Origin: Nitrospiraceae bacterium
Lineage (GTDB): Bacteria; Nitrospirota; Nitrospiria; Nitrospirales; Nitrospiraceae
Direction: 5' to 3'
Assembly: GCA_035623075.1 (NCBI GenBank)
Contig: DASPUC010000027.1
Coordinates: 1-64,000 of the forward strand
Length of the DNA: 64,000 nt
Of the stretch, positions 53,135 to 61,537 are shown one piece after another (within the stretch, counting starts at the first letter, position 1; each line of letters starts with the position of its first letter). A model generated the notes under the pieces. The model did not search any database and was not told the DNA's origin. It saw only the letters and a list, made by a program, of their open reading frames with translations. The position numbers and the translations under genes are program-made.

Positions 53135-54589
53135 TTAGAACGGGTAATCTAGACCTACGAAGACGTTAGTCCCATCGCGTCCATACCCGATGTCCAGTCG
53201 ACCGACGACATTGGGGCGAGCGAGCATCCGAAGGCCGACGCCGGGGTTCACTTGGAGATTCGTGAAGGACTTGGTGCCGAAAGTGTCATACACCCGTCCA
53301 ATGTCCATAAAGGGAGCGGCTTCGAAACTGATCGGGTGGTCAAATATTCGTTTTTCCAGGACGGGGATCCGTTCTTCAAAATTGACGAGGAGCGCATTCT
53401 CATCGATAAACCGACCCTGACCAAACGCTCGTAACGTCGTCTCTCCACCCAACGTAGGCTCTTCATAGAACGGCACGCCCGGCCCGCTGATCGAATCCAT
53501 ATAGGCATGGGCCGCAAAGACAAGCCCGGGCCCGTGGGGAACCAGCTGCCGTGCATCAAACGAAAACCGCCACCACTGGTTTTTCCCTGAAAGCTTCAAA
53601 TTCTGATTGAACTCGGCTGAGACATTAGCATAACTGCCCTGCGTCGGGATCAATTGTTTGTCCCGTGTATCATAGCGAAGCGAGAGTTTGTGCCCCACGA
53701 TCTGTGCTCCATCGATTCCAGTGACGTTGGGGAAAGCCACGCTCGTTTGTGGCAACGAGTTCACCGCTCCCTGATCGACTCGGACATCGTGATAGCGTTC
53801 GGTCCACATGAGGGCAAAGTCCGAGGTGAGATTGATGCCGGCGGTCAACTCTACAATGGCCTCTCGTGAGGTGTAATTGGTCTCGTCGCTTTCCGGAGTA
53901 GTGTTCCCGATACCGAAAAACCGGCGAAAGGCGTTCTTGAACCAATGGATGTCTGCCGCAATGATGTAGCGGCCTCCGCCAGCCGCGACGTTCTTGTAAC
54001 TCAAGTCGAAGTCTCGCTCGATCTTCGTCGCGTACGAGGCCACCGCATGATAGGTCTCGGTGTCGGACGGATATCCGTAATAGTTGAGCGACAACGTCTC
54101 GCCAATGTATTGGTTGTGCAGATATTGGGGGGCGATAATATCTTTGACTTCATCATTCCCAGTCGATCGTAGTACCGGCATCAAGGCTCCAACCCAGTAC
54201 TTCTCGTTCCGGTTATAGGAAAAGGCAGGAAGCGGGATGTAGGTATACTCACCAGCGAGAGGTACGGACTTCAGGGCCTCTTCTTTGCCTTCGGCTTGCT
54301 TGGCCTCAGCGCGCTCATATTCCGTTTCTGCAACTGGCGAGGGGTTCTGTCGCGGATGAAGAGGACCGATGAATTCGGACGCAGCATCCGACTTGGTCTC
54401 AGCTAAGGAGTAATCGGGCAACAGAAGCAGTGAGCAGAACACTGTGAACAGGCGAGCCAGTCTACCCAGGGCACAAACAGACTCGTCCCAACCCAACTCT
54501 CGCACGGTCGGTGTGAAATGTGCTGTAAGGAGGAGACGAAGGTACCAAGGAAAGGGCCAGACGAGACTTTGACTGCGACGCCGGAACAC
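53135..54589 (-). CDS. Outer-membrane surface antigen, D15/BamA-like beta barrel
   Basis: 484 residues. After an export segment (LARLFTVFCSLLLLPDYSLA) the mature part is strand-rich, with SLRYDTRDKQLIPTQGSYANV, LGGETTLRAFGQGRFIDENAL, FEAAPFMDIGRVYD, and the terminal GLDYPF ending in Phe as barrel proteins do. These are Bac_surface_Ag (D15) features; no POTRA repeats are evident, so it resembles a TamA/PatA-like standalone barrel. The true start may lie inside the first 45 residues. Confidence 0.8.
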   Translation of the reverse strand: MFRRRSQSLVWPFPWYLRLLLTAHFTPTVRELGWDESVCALGRLARLFTVFCSLLLLPDYSLAETKSDAASEFIGPLHPRQNPSPVAETEYERAEAKQAEGKEEALKSVPLAGEYTYIPLPAFSYNRNEKYWVGALMPVLRSTGNDEVKDIIAPQYLHNQYIGETLSLNYYGYPSDTETYHAVASYATKIERDFDLSYKNVAAGGGRYIIAADIHWFKNAFRRFFGIGNTTPESDETNYTSREAIVELTAGINLTSDFALMWTERYHDVRVDQGAVNSLPQTSVAFPNVTGIDGAQIVGHKLSLRYDTRDKQLIPTQGSYANVSAEFNQNLKLSGKNQWWRFSFDARQLVPHGPGLVFAAHAYMDSISGPGVPFYEEPTLGGETTLRAFGQGRFIDENALLVNFEERIPVLEKRIFDHPISFEAAPFMDIGRVYDTFGTKSFTNLQVNPGVGLRMLARPNVVGRLDIGYGRDGTNVFVGLDYPF

Positions 54590-55108
54590 GACAGGGAAAA
54601 TTGGCGGCTCCTTTCCACTTCGCGGGCGTCACATCTCCATGAGACGGAAAAATCTTAGAGTAGGCAGCCCCTGCGGGTTTACAGAAGTAACATTCAACTA
54701 TGTACCGGCAATGACTCGCCCGACCACCTCGAGCGAAAACCTTCCAGGGAGTCGTTTCATGACTAGGCCCAGTTTGCTCCGTTCATGTGTTGGCTATGAG
54801 AGATAGCGCGAGCACTTGCTTTGCGTGTCCTGCCCTGCTCACGATTCATTCGACGCCATATAGAACAAAAGCGCAATAGCTGCAGCCATTGCCGCTCTTC
54901 CAGTAACTGTGAGGGAATTCCACAATGATCCTGTCGCGTATGTCTCTAGAGTAAGAGGAACTGACGGTGATTTACGTGGCACGGCTTGGGCAGTGCAAAA
55001 CAACCGATCTGCCTGTTGAATGAGCGGGAACCAGGTACCCCGGAAAGTAAGGTTTCGCAGGAATGGTTAAGATCCACTGCGTGAGGCACCCATGTTTACG
55101 TCCTGGAC
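54590..55108. other. Intergenic, one sigma-54-like site
   Basis: About 520 bases between the barrel gene and the epimerase gene, the end of a long operon. The only pattern seen is a sigma-54-like TGGCACGGCTTGGGCA at 54977-54992 on the plus strand, with no plus-strand gene behind it. No tRNA or terminator was clear. Confidence 0.4.
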
Positions 55109-56026
55109 TCAGTTCAACCATACTTGGCGGAACCAGTCAACGGTTCGTCTTAGCCCCTCCTCGAATGACACCGTCGGATACCACGCAAGTTCCTGTCGCG
55201 CCTTTGTGGCTGTGACTTCCTTGCCGTCGAAGTCGCCGGGCCGTGCTGGTACGAATTCGAGCTTCACGTCATCGCCAAGTAGCTTCTTGATCCCCTCGGC
55301 TACTTCAAGAACCGTCACTTTCCTCGTGCCCTCAAGGTTGTAGGTCTGGTTCACGGCCTTGTCTTTCATCGCAAGCACATGGGCTTCGGCCATGTCACGC
55401 ACATAGACAAAGTTGCGATACTGTTCGCCCTTGCCGGAGATCGTCAGCGGCTGGCCGTTCAACGCTTTCTTGATGAAAGCGGGAATCAGAAGTTCTTCGC
55501 GCATGCGCGGGCCGTAGGGAATGCCGTACCGCAGAATTGTAAACGGTACCTTATACAGTTGAGCATAGTTGTGGCAGACCATTTCGGCTGCCATTTTCGT
55601 GGACGTGTAGATATGGCCGGCACCTTCCAAGTAGAAGGGAACAGTTTCGTCCACCGGTTTACCGTTGGGCGCGCCGTTATAGACCCACACAGTCGAAGCC
55701 AAGTGAACACGCTGGACTTCATTGATCCTCGCAGATTCAAGTATGTGGGTCGTGCCCATCACGTTCAGCGCTGTGGAATACACCGGATACTTGTACGCAT
55801 AGTTCACATTCGACACAGCGGCTAGATGAAAAATATGCTCAACTCCCTTAGTGGCTTCGAGGACCGACGAGAGATCCATAAGGTCCACGTCCTCGAAGCC
55901 TACGTCTGATCGATGGGGGCGTACCCTATGGTCGATCACCGTCACCCGATGTCCGGCATCCATCAGGGCATCGACGACATGGGATCCGATGAACCCACTG
56001 CCTCCAGTGACAACAACCTTTGCCAT
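55109..56026 (-). CDS. NAD-dependent epimerase/dehydratase
   Basis: 305-residue extended short-chain dehydrogenase. NAD loop TGGSGFIGSHVVDALMDAGH, the serine region ASTVWVYNG, the catalytic pair in HIYTSTKMAAE and RYGIPYGPRM are intact. It is the last gene of the minus-strand block carrying hpnI-K-J, 19 bases after the aminotransferase. Together they could make an amino-sugar or modified sugar nucleotide. A paralogue lies at 59662. Confidence 0.85.
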   Translation of the reverse strand: MAKVVVTGGSGFIGSHVVDALMDAGHRVTVIDHRVRPHRSDVGFEDVDLMDLSSVLEATKGVEHIFHLAAVSNVNYAYKYPVYSTALNVMGTTHILESARINEVQRVHLASTVWVYNGAPNGKPVDETVPFYLEGAGHIYTSTKMAAEMVCHNYAQLYKVPFTILRYGIPYGPRMREELLIPAFIKKALNGQPLTISGKGEQYRNFVYVRDMAEAHVLAMKDKAVNQTYNLEGTRKVTVLEVAEGIKKLLGDDVKLEFVPARPGDFDGKEVTATKARQELAWYPTVSFEEGLRRTVDWFRQVWLN

Positions 56027-56045
56027 ATTGAGGTCTCCTTTTTGG

Positions 56046-57239
56046 TTAACCGACGACGGCTTTCAATGCATGGACGACGTGCTGTGCGTCTTCCTCCTCC
56101 ATACCGGAAAAGACAGGCAGGCAGAGGTGCCGCGCACAATAATCCTCAGCCATAGGAAGCGACTCTGACACGTACCCGGCAAATACCGGTTGTTTGTGAA
56201 GCGGCTCTTCGTAGACCTCGCCGGCCAGCGAGATGCCGTATTTTTCGCGCAACAGGGTCTTCAAGGCTTTGCGATCCTGCCTCTCTTTGAGCACGACGAG
56301 GTACTTGTAATAATTGCAGATCCCTTGAGAAGGGACTGCCACGGTCGTCAGGTTTCTGAAGATCCGCAATTCACGGTCATAGACGGAGGCAATTTTCTGG
56401 CGATCGTTGATCATCGCGGGCAAACGTTCGAAGTGCTTGAGTCCGATAATGGCGTGGGGCTCAGACATCCGCCAGTTGTACCCCATACGAATGTGGGCAT
56501 TTTGTGTAAAGCTGGCTTTTCCTTGGTCCCTATAAATGCGGGCCTCTTCGGCAATGCGAGCGTCGTTCGTCACGATCATGCCTCCCTCTGCCGAGGTCAT
56601 GACCTTCGTGGGATAAAAACTAAAAGATGCGGCGATGCCGAATGCACCGGCACGGACGCTGTTTAACGACGACCCATGCGCATGGGCCGCATCCTCGACC
56701 AGCCACAAGCCTTTTTGGGTCGCCCATCGCTGCAACTCAGGAAGGCGGCGGGACACGATGCCTCCAATGTGCACGACAATCAGGCCGGCGGTCTTGTGTG
56801 TCAGCTTCTCCTCGAGGTCTTCCGGCCGCACAGCAAATGATTCGGGGTCCATGTCCACGAGAACCGGATGCCCGCCGGCGTGAATGACAGCAGCCGCTGT
56901 AGCAAAAAATGTGTTGGTGGGCACCAGGACGTCCTTGCCCTCAACTGCGAGTGCCCGAAGGATGATTTCCAGCGAGCTGGTGCCGCTGCTCACGGCGATC
57001 GCGTGGTTTGTCCCGCAGAACTGGGCGAACTTCTGTTCGAATTCGGCTCCGTATTTCCCGAGCGTCAATTGGCCGGTGCTCAGGATCTCCTGAATCCGTT
57101 CCGCGATCCAGGCGCGGTCTTCAGGCAGAAACTGAATCTTCGCAGCGGGGACTTTCCTCGTTTGTCCCGCCCCGCCGTCTTGGCGTGCCAGCCCGTTCAC
57201 GGATGGGCGCGGGCTGTGTGTCTGCTTCAGAGTTTGCAA
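56046..57239 (-). CDS. DegT/DnrJ/EryC1/StrS-family sugar aminotransferase
   Basis: 397 residues, PLP-dependent. Blocks FAQFCGTNHAIAVSSGTSSLEI, VLVPTNTFFATAAAVIHAGG, LVEDAAHAHGS and the Schiff-base lysine in SFYPTKVMTSAEGGM are typical. RMGYNWRMSEPHAIIG and LPVFSGMEEEDAQHVVHALK close the protein. Family members aminate keto-sugars on nucleotides or occasionally other carbonyls. In this operon the substrate could be a nucleotide sugar passed to the hopanoid or another lipid. The gap to the small membrane gene upstream is 84 bases. Confidence 0.92.
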   Translation of the reverse strand: MQTLKQTHSPRPSVNGLARQDGGAGQTRKVPAAKIQFLPEDRAWIAERIQEILSTGQLTLGKYGAEFEQKFAQFCGTNHAIAVSSGTSSLEIILRALAVEGKDVLVPTNTFFATAAAVIHAGGHPVLVDMDPESFAVRPEDLEEKLTHKTAGLIVVHIGGIVSRRLPELQRWATQKGLWLVEDAAHAHGSSLNSVRAGAFGIAASFSFYPTKVMTSAEGGMIVTNDARIAEEARIYRDQGKASFTQNAHIRMGYNWRMSEPHAIIGLKHFERLPAMINDRQKIASVYDRELRIFRNLTTVAVPSQGICNYYKYLVVLKERQDRKALKTLLREKYGISLAGEVYEEPLHKQPVFAGYVSESLPMAEDYCARHLCLPVFSGMEEEDAQHVVHALKAVVG

Positions 57240-57323
57240 ATGATCACCGCTCCTTTCTCATTGACCGACCTTGGGTTCTTCAAAATACCAGGGAAGGTCG
57301 CCTCCTCCAACCACTGTTTCCTT

Positions 57324-57692
57324 CTATGGAATGGCTACCAATCCGACACCCAGGCAGACGAGCATGGTCCCGGCCCACCGGTGGGCGGAAATCGTTTCTC
57401 CCAGGATAAACTTGGCCCCGAGCGTCCCGACCACATAGACCATCGCGGTGGCGGGGAACACAAAACTCAAATCGGCCCAGGAGAGCACGATCAGAAATCC
57501 GGTCAAATGCAAGGTCATAAACAGCATGCTCGCTAGAACGTGATGATTGGAGAGCGCCCTCAGCGCGACGGTCAGTAATTCTCGAGGAGCAAAGCTGGTA
57601 ACTTCGCCGATCTGTCTCATGCCCTTCGTCAGGAAGACGTCCGCCGCCGCATCTGCCAGCACGATGATTGCAATCATTAACGCCGTGATCAT
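57324..57692 (-). CDS. SMR/EamA-like four-helix membrane protein, second of a pair
   Basis: 122 residues from the ATG at 57692, which overlaps the stop of the paralogous gene before it (ATGA). Four membrane helices: ALMIAIIVLADAAADVFLTKG, LASMLFMTLHLTGFLIVLSW, SFVFPATAMVYVVGTLGAKFIL, and WAGTMLVCLGVGLVAI. Half the size of a full EamA transporter; the coupled pair recalls ArnE/ArnF, which flip undecaprenyl-phosphate-aminoarabinose. A similar heterodimer moving a lipid-linked or hopanoid product is a reasonable inference. Confidence 0.82.
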   Translation of the reverse strand: MITALMIAIIVLADAAADVFLTKGMRQIGEVTSFAPRELLTVALRALSNHHVLASMLFMTLHLTGFLIVLSWADLSFVFPATAMVYVVGTLGAKFILGETISAHRWAGTMLVCLGVGLVAIP

Positions 57693-58138
57693 CGGTCGAC
57701 CTCCTCCCATGCCACGACAGGCCCACGTTCAATACCGAAGGTGCGTGGGGAGGACCTCACGACGAGCACGACGCCGACTGAAATCAGGACCACTCCGAGC
57801 CAACGAGTCGCGGAGACCGTCTCCTGCAGGAAGTAGTTCGCACATGCCACATTCACAACGACTTCGGAGGAGATAGCTGGCAGCACGAAGCTGAGGTCCG
57901 CGCGAGACAGGGTGGTGGCGAAGAGCACGAAAAAAATGATCAAGAACCCCACTCCGAACGGAATCGACGGAGTGTCGACTATCCGTAGGAGAACCGCTAT
58001 CCAGTCGCTCCAGATTATGGGGCTCACCTCTGAGATGGATTTCATCCCCTGGCTCAGGAGCACGTTGCCGATCGCTTGACTCACGATTGCGATCCCCAGA
58101 AGCGCGATGATTTCAGTCCGCTCACTCCACGTGCGCAT
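57689..58138 (-). CDS. SMR/EamA-like four-helix membrane protein, first of a pair
   Basis: 149 residues from ATG 58138 (AAGGA nine bases ahead; the frame opens at 58156). Four helices: IIALLGIAIVSQAIGNVLLSQ, GVGFLIIFFVLFATTLSRADL, FVLPAISSEVVVNVACANYFL, and WLGVVLISVGVVLVV. LSRADLSFVLPAISS parallels LSWADLSFVFPATAM of its neighbour, so the two are paralogues, probably forming one antiparallel transporter. It follows hpnJ by about 60 bases. Confidence 0.82.
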   Translation of the reverse strand: MRTWSERTEIIALLGIAIVSQAIGNVLLSQGMKSISEVSPIIWSDWIAVLLRIVDTPSIPFGVGFLIIFFVLFATTLSRADLSFVLPAISSEVVVNVACANYFLQETVSATRWLGVVLISVGVVLVVRSSPRTFGIERGPVVAWEEVDR

Positions 58139-58198
58139 CGTCGAACATCCTTTCAACTACGCTTCCTCTCGTGTTTTCAGCCGAGCCACTCCGCAAAC

Positions 58199-59647
58199 TC
58201 AGGACCCCGGGGATCCAGCGCTCACCTGAGCGCGGACAAACCCCTTTCGCTTGGCGCGCACCTTGAGAAATTCCTTGGCCTCGACGTACAGGCGACGCCG
58301 ATCGTGACTATTAAAAAGGGCTCGACGAAGAATTCGGAAAATGACGTGCGGCCGGAAGTAGTACCGATCGTAAAATTGCTCGACCGCGTGCATGATCTCT
58401 TTTCTGCTTAAGCCCGGATACTGAAATACGGGAAGCTGATGTCCCTCCTCATCGGTCATGACGTGGTCGACCGAATAGTTGTGCTTCTTTAAGTAGGTAT
58501 CGAACTCGGTCCCGGGGTAGGGGTGAGACATCGATACCTGGATCGTCTCCGGGTCCAGCTCCATGGCGAATTGGACGGTTTGCTCGATCGTCTCTTTCGT
58601 CTCCCCTGGCAGTCCGACCTGAAAGTCACCGTGCACCACAAGCCCTAATTCCTTGCAGTGCTTCATGAACTGCCGAGCCTGCTCGACGGTCGCGCCCTTC
58701 TTGATGTTCGTTAGGATATTCGCATTGCCTGATTCGAATCCGACGATCAGCAAGCGGCAGCCTGCTTCCTTCATTGCCTTGAGGGTCTCGTACCCCGCCG
58801 TCACCCTGGAATTGCACGACCAGGTGAACTTCAGCGGCTTCAATGCTTTGCATAAGTCGATGGTCCGGTCCTTGGCCCAAGGGAAGGTGTCATCGTCAAA
58901 AAAGATCTCCTTCGCCTGCGGGAAATATTCGAGACACCGCATGACTTCCTCCACTACGTTCGGAATGCTGCGGGTCCGCCAAGGGTGGCCGCTCATCGTC
59001 TGCGGCCAGAGGCAAAATGTACACAGGGCCGGGCAGCCACGCGAAGTGTAGAAGGCGACATACGGATGCTTCAGGTAAGGGATGTTGTAGCGAGTAATGT
59101 CCAGGTCTCGTTTGTAGACATCGACGGCAAACGGCAAGGCATCGAGATCTTCAATGGATGGACGATCCGGATTATGAATAATCTGTCCGTCCTGTCTGTA
59201 GCTGATGCCGGCGATTTCTTCTAACTTCCTGCCGGAGGCATACTCTGCAAGGGGGTAGTCGAATTCCCGCCGAACCACAAAATCGATGGCAGGAGAGGTC
59301 TTGAGGCTCTGTTCCGGTTGAATCGTCACATGAGGACCGACAAAGGCGATCTTGATCCTAGGGTTCGCCTCTTTGATCATTTGAGCGAGTCGTATGTCGC
59401 TCTTAAACCCCGGCGTGCTGGTAAAAAGTGCGAGAAACTCGTAGTCCTTGGCGATTGCGACCGTCTCCTCGGGACTCACGCCGTGCGAAGGAGCATCCAG
59501 CAGTCGACTGTCTTGAATCATGCCGGCAGAATAGGCGAGCCACACCGGATACCAGAATGAGGGAATCTCTCTGGTGGCCTGATAGCGCGAACTGGCTCCC
59601 CCGTCGAACATGTCGAATGAAGGAGGATTAAGCAGTAACGTCTTCAT
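58199..59647 (-). CDS. hpnJ: Hopanoid radical SAM enzyme HpnJ
   Basis: 482 residues. An N-terminal B12-binding-like domain begins MKTLLLNPPSFDMFDGGASS and REIPSFWYPVWLAYSAGM, the typical HpnJ opening. The radical SAM cluster motif is C205-x3-C209-x2-C212 (RGCPALCTFCLWPQ), followed by EIFFDDDTF, ESGNANILTNIKKG and GDFQVGLPGETKETI. HpnJ converts the glucosamine head group of bacteriohopanetetrol glucosamine to the cyclitol ether. hpnI and hpnK of the same pathway are upstream in the same operon, which strongly supports the call. Confidence 0.9.
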   Translation of the reverse strand: MKTLLLNPPSFDMFDGGASSRYQATREIPSFWYPVWLAYSAGMIQDSRLLDAPSHGVSPEETVAIAKDYEFLALFTSTPGFKSDIRLAQMIKEANPRIKIAFVGPHVTIQPEQSLKTSPAIDFVVRREFDYPLAEYASGRKLEEIAGISYRQDGQIIHNPDRPSIEDLDALPFAVDVYKRDLDITRYNIPYLKHPYVAFYTSRGCPALCTFCLWPQTMSGHPWRTRSIPNVVEEVMRCLEYFPQAKEIFFDDDTFPWAKDRTIDLCKALKPLKFTWSCNSRVTAGYETLKAMKEAGCRLLIVGFESGNANILTNIKKGATVEQARQFMKHCKELGLVVHGDFQVGLPGETKETIEQTVQFAMELDPETIQVSMSHPYPGTEFDTYLKKHNYSVDHVMTDEEGHQLPVFQYPGLSRKEIMHAVEQFYDRYYFRPHVIFRILRRALFNSHDRRRLYVEAKEFLKVRAKRKGFVRAQVSAGSPGS

Positions 59648-59661
59648 CGGTCTCTCCTCTG

Positions 59662-60645
59662 TCAGACGCGAAGTTCCCGTGTGCCTGTGATGGCAGACTG
59701 CTCACTGAGGTGAGCGCATCGCATGAACGCGATGGTTTCCTGGAGACCGCGAGCCAGGCCGTATCGAGGCTGGAAGTGGAGAAAACGTTTCGCCTGTCCG
59801 ATATCCGCTTGATCGTGTGGCAGATCCCCCGGCTGACGCGGCCCGTAATGGGGGGACAGGTTTGTACCCAGCAAGATCTGAAGTTGAGCATAGAGCTGAT
59901 TGATTGTCGTACACCGGCCTGTCCCGATGTTGAGCGCTTGCCCCGAGAGGCCGGGAATCTCACAGGCAGCCAGCACGGCCGCCACGCAATCACCGATGAA
60001 GGTGAAATCGCGCGACTGCTCCCCATCTCCGTAGATGGTCGGAGCTGTCTCTGCCAGGAGAAGGGAGATAAATTTCGGGATCACAGCGGCATAGGTTGAG
60101 GCGGCGTCTTGACGAGGGCCGTAGACATTAAAAAACCTCAAACAGACCGTCTCCAACCCATAGAGGGTTGAGAATAGCTGGCAGTAGTATTCGCCGGCTT
60201 GTTTTGTCGCGGCATAGGGAGAAGAGCTGGGAGCGGGGGTCATGGTTTCGATTCGAGGGATTGCGGGGTTCTCCCCGTACACCGCGGACGATGACGCGAA
60301 GACAAACTTTTTCACTCCGGCCCGCCGCGCGCCAAGGAGCAGATTCAGGGTCCCTGTGACGTTCACGTCGTGGGTCTCCATCGGGCATTCGACAGAGCGC
60401 ACCACTTCATGTAGAGCGGCCAAATGGACGATCGTGGCTACTCCATCAAGAATCTCCGGATACCGACTAGCATCTCGGACATCGCCTTCGATGAGTTCGA
60501 TGTCACGGTCAAAAGGCGCAAGATTCTCCCGTTTTCCGGTAAAGAAGTTGTCCAAGACTTTGACGCGCTCGCCCCTCTTCACAAGCGCCTCAGTCACATG
60601 CGAGCCGATAAAGCCTGCTCCGCCGGTCACCAAATACGTTCGCAT
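59662..60645 (-). CDS. NAD-dependent sugar epimerase/dehydratase inside the hpn block
   Basis: 327 residues from ATG 60645. NAD loop YLVTGGAGFIGSHVTEALV, the serine block FASSSAVYGENP, the catalytic pair in SPYAATKQAGEYY, then RFFNVYGPRQDAAS and GDGEQSRDFTFI: UDP-glucose 4-epimerase / UDP-GlcNAc-epimerase style (WbpP-like). It lies between hpnK and hpnJ, 14 bases before the hpnJ start, so it probably supplies the sugar donor for HpnI or a later step. This gene is not part of the standard hpnI-K-J trio. Confidence 0.88.
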   Translation of the reverse strand: MRTYLVTGGAGFIGSHVTEALVKRGERVKVLDNFFTGKRENLAPFDRDIELIEGDVRDASRYPEILDGVATIVHLAALHEVVRSVECPMETHDVNVTGTLNLLLGARRAGVKKFVFASSSAVYGENPAIPRIETMTPAPSSSPYAATKQAGEYYCQLFSTLYGLETVCLRFFNVYGPRQDAASTYAAVIPKFISLLLAETAPTIYGDGEQSRDFTFIGDCVAAVLAACEIPGLSGQALNIGTGRCTTINQLYAQLQILLGTNLSPHYGPRQPGDLPHDQADIGQAKRFLHFQPRYGLARGLQETIAFMRCAHLSEQSAITGTRELRV

Positions 60646-60685
60646 CGTCCCTCCCAGCCGATCATCCGAAGAACAGCCTCTCCGT

Positions 60686-61537
60686 TCACAACTCGTCAAA
60701 CGCAACCCGCTGACATCCGGCGGTTGCCACTGCTTGTTTCACCGCCGGACTCGTGAGTGCCTCAAACTCCTGCTCGTTCAAATAGCCAGGCATGGCCTGG
60801 TCAAGCTCCGCACACCTCCTGGTCGCCGGATGGCAATATATTTCCGTGACCCCGTCCGGGAGCTCTCGCAGAATGCGCAGCAAGAGTTCCCGATCGAGGT
60901 GACCTGTATCGTTCAGACCAAAAACAAAATCGTTGCAGCGGATCCCGGCGAGTTTCATCCTCGCTTTAAGGAGTACGATCCAGGGGAAAAGGAACGTCCA
61001 GCCTCCGAACTTGCGCAACAGTCCCTGCCTGGACGCGCGCCACGAGGGCAGGGGTGGTTCATAGGGAAGTCGCATCGCTCGTAAGCCAAATTCTCGTCCG
61101 ACCTTGAGGATTAGTCCGAGGACAGTGGGATGAAGATGCAAATGGTTGTGTCCATTCACATGGTCGAGAGGAAGCCCCGTGTCGTGGAACGCCTGAAACT
61201 GCGCTCGGATTTCCGCTTCTAACTGACGAAGCAAGTCCTTCTCGAAAAAATATTTCAACCCAACTAAAACGGGGTCCGGCAAGAACTCACCCTCCTCATC
61301 CACAAGATCAGGAATGTTCCGTTTCGGGAGTACAGCGCGACCATCCACCAACACCAGATGCAGCCCGACTCTTAACGAACCGAGCCGTTTGGCTCGTGCA
61401 ATTGCATCCTTGGCGGCCTCGGCTCCAACCATCAGACTGGCCGACGTGAGGATGCCATTGCGATGGGCCTCCTCAATGGCTTCATTGACCGGGACGGCAA
61501 GCCCGAAATCGTCTCCGTTGACGATGAGCTTTTTCAC
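60686..61537 (-). CDS. hpnK: Hopanoid deacetylase HpnK (YdjC/ChbG family)
   Basis: 283 residues from GTG 61537, which overlaps the hpnI stop (GTGA). VKKLIVNGDDFGLAVPVNEAI carries the metal-binding Asp pair; RVGLHLVLVDGR and DHVNGHNHLHLHP supply the histidines of the YdjC-type deacetylase. HpnK removes the acetyl group from the N-acetylglucosaminyl hopanoid made by HpnI, giving bacteriohopanetetrol glucosamine. Length matches the family. The operon position directly after hpnI supports the name. Confidence 0.9.
   Translation of the reverse strand: MKKLIVNGDDFGLAVPVNEAIEEAHRNGILTSASLMVGAEAAKDAIARAKRLGSLRVGLHLVLVDGRAVLPKRNIPDLVDEEGEFLPDPVLVGLKYFFEKDLLRQLEAEIRAQFQAFHDTGLPLDHVNGHNHLHLHPTVLGLILKVGREFGLRAMRLPYEPPLPSWRASRQGLLRKFGGWTFLFPWIVLLKARMKLAGIRCNDFVFGLNDTGHLDRELLLRILRELPDGVTEIYCHPATRRCAELDQAMPGYLNEQEFEALTSPAVKQAVATAGCQRVAFDEL

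Noticed and set aside
55092-55343. Plus-strand frame downstream of the sigma-54-like site
   Set aside because: Almost entirely antisense to the epimerase gene with serine-rich, non-protein-like composition.
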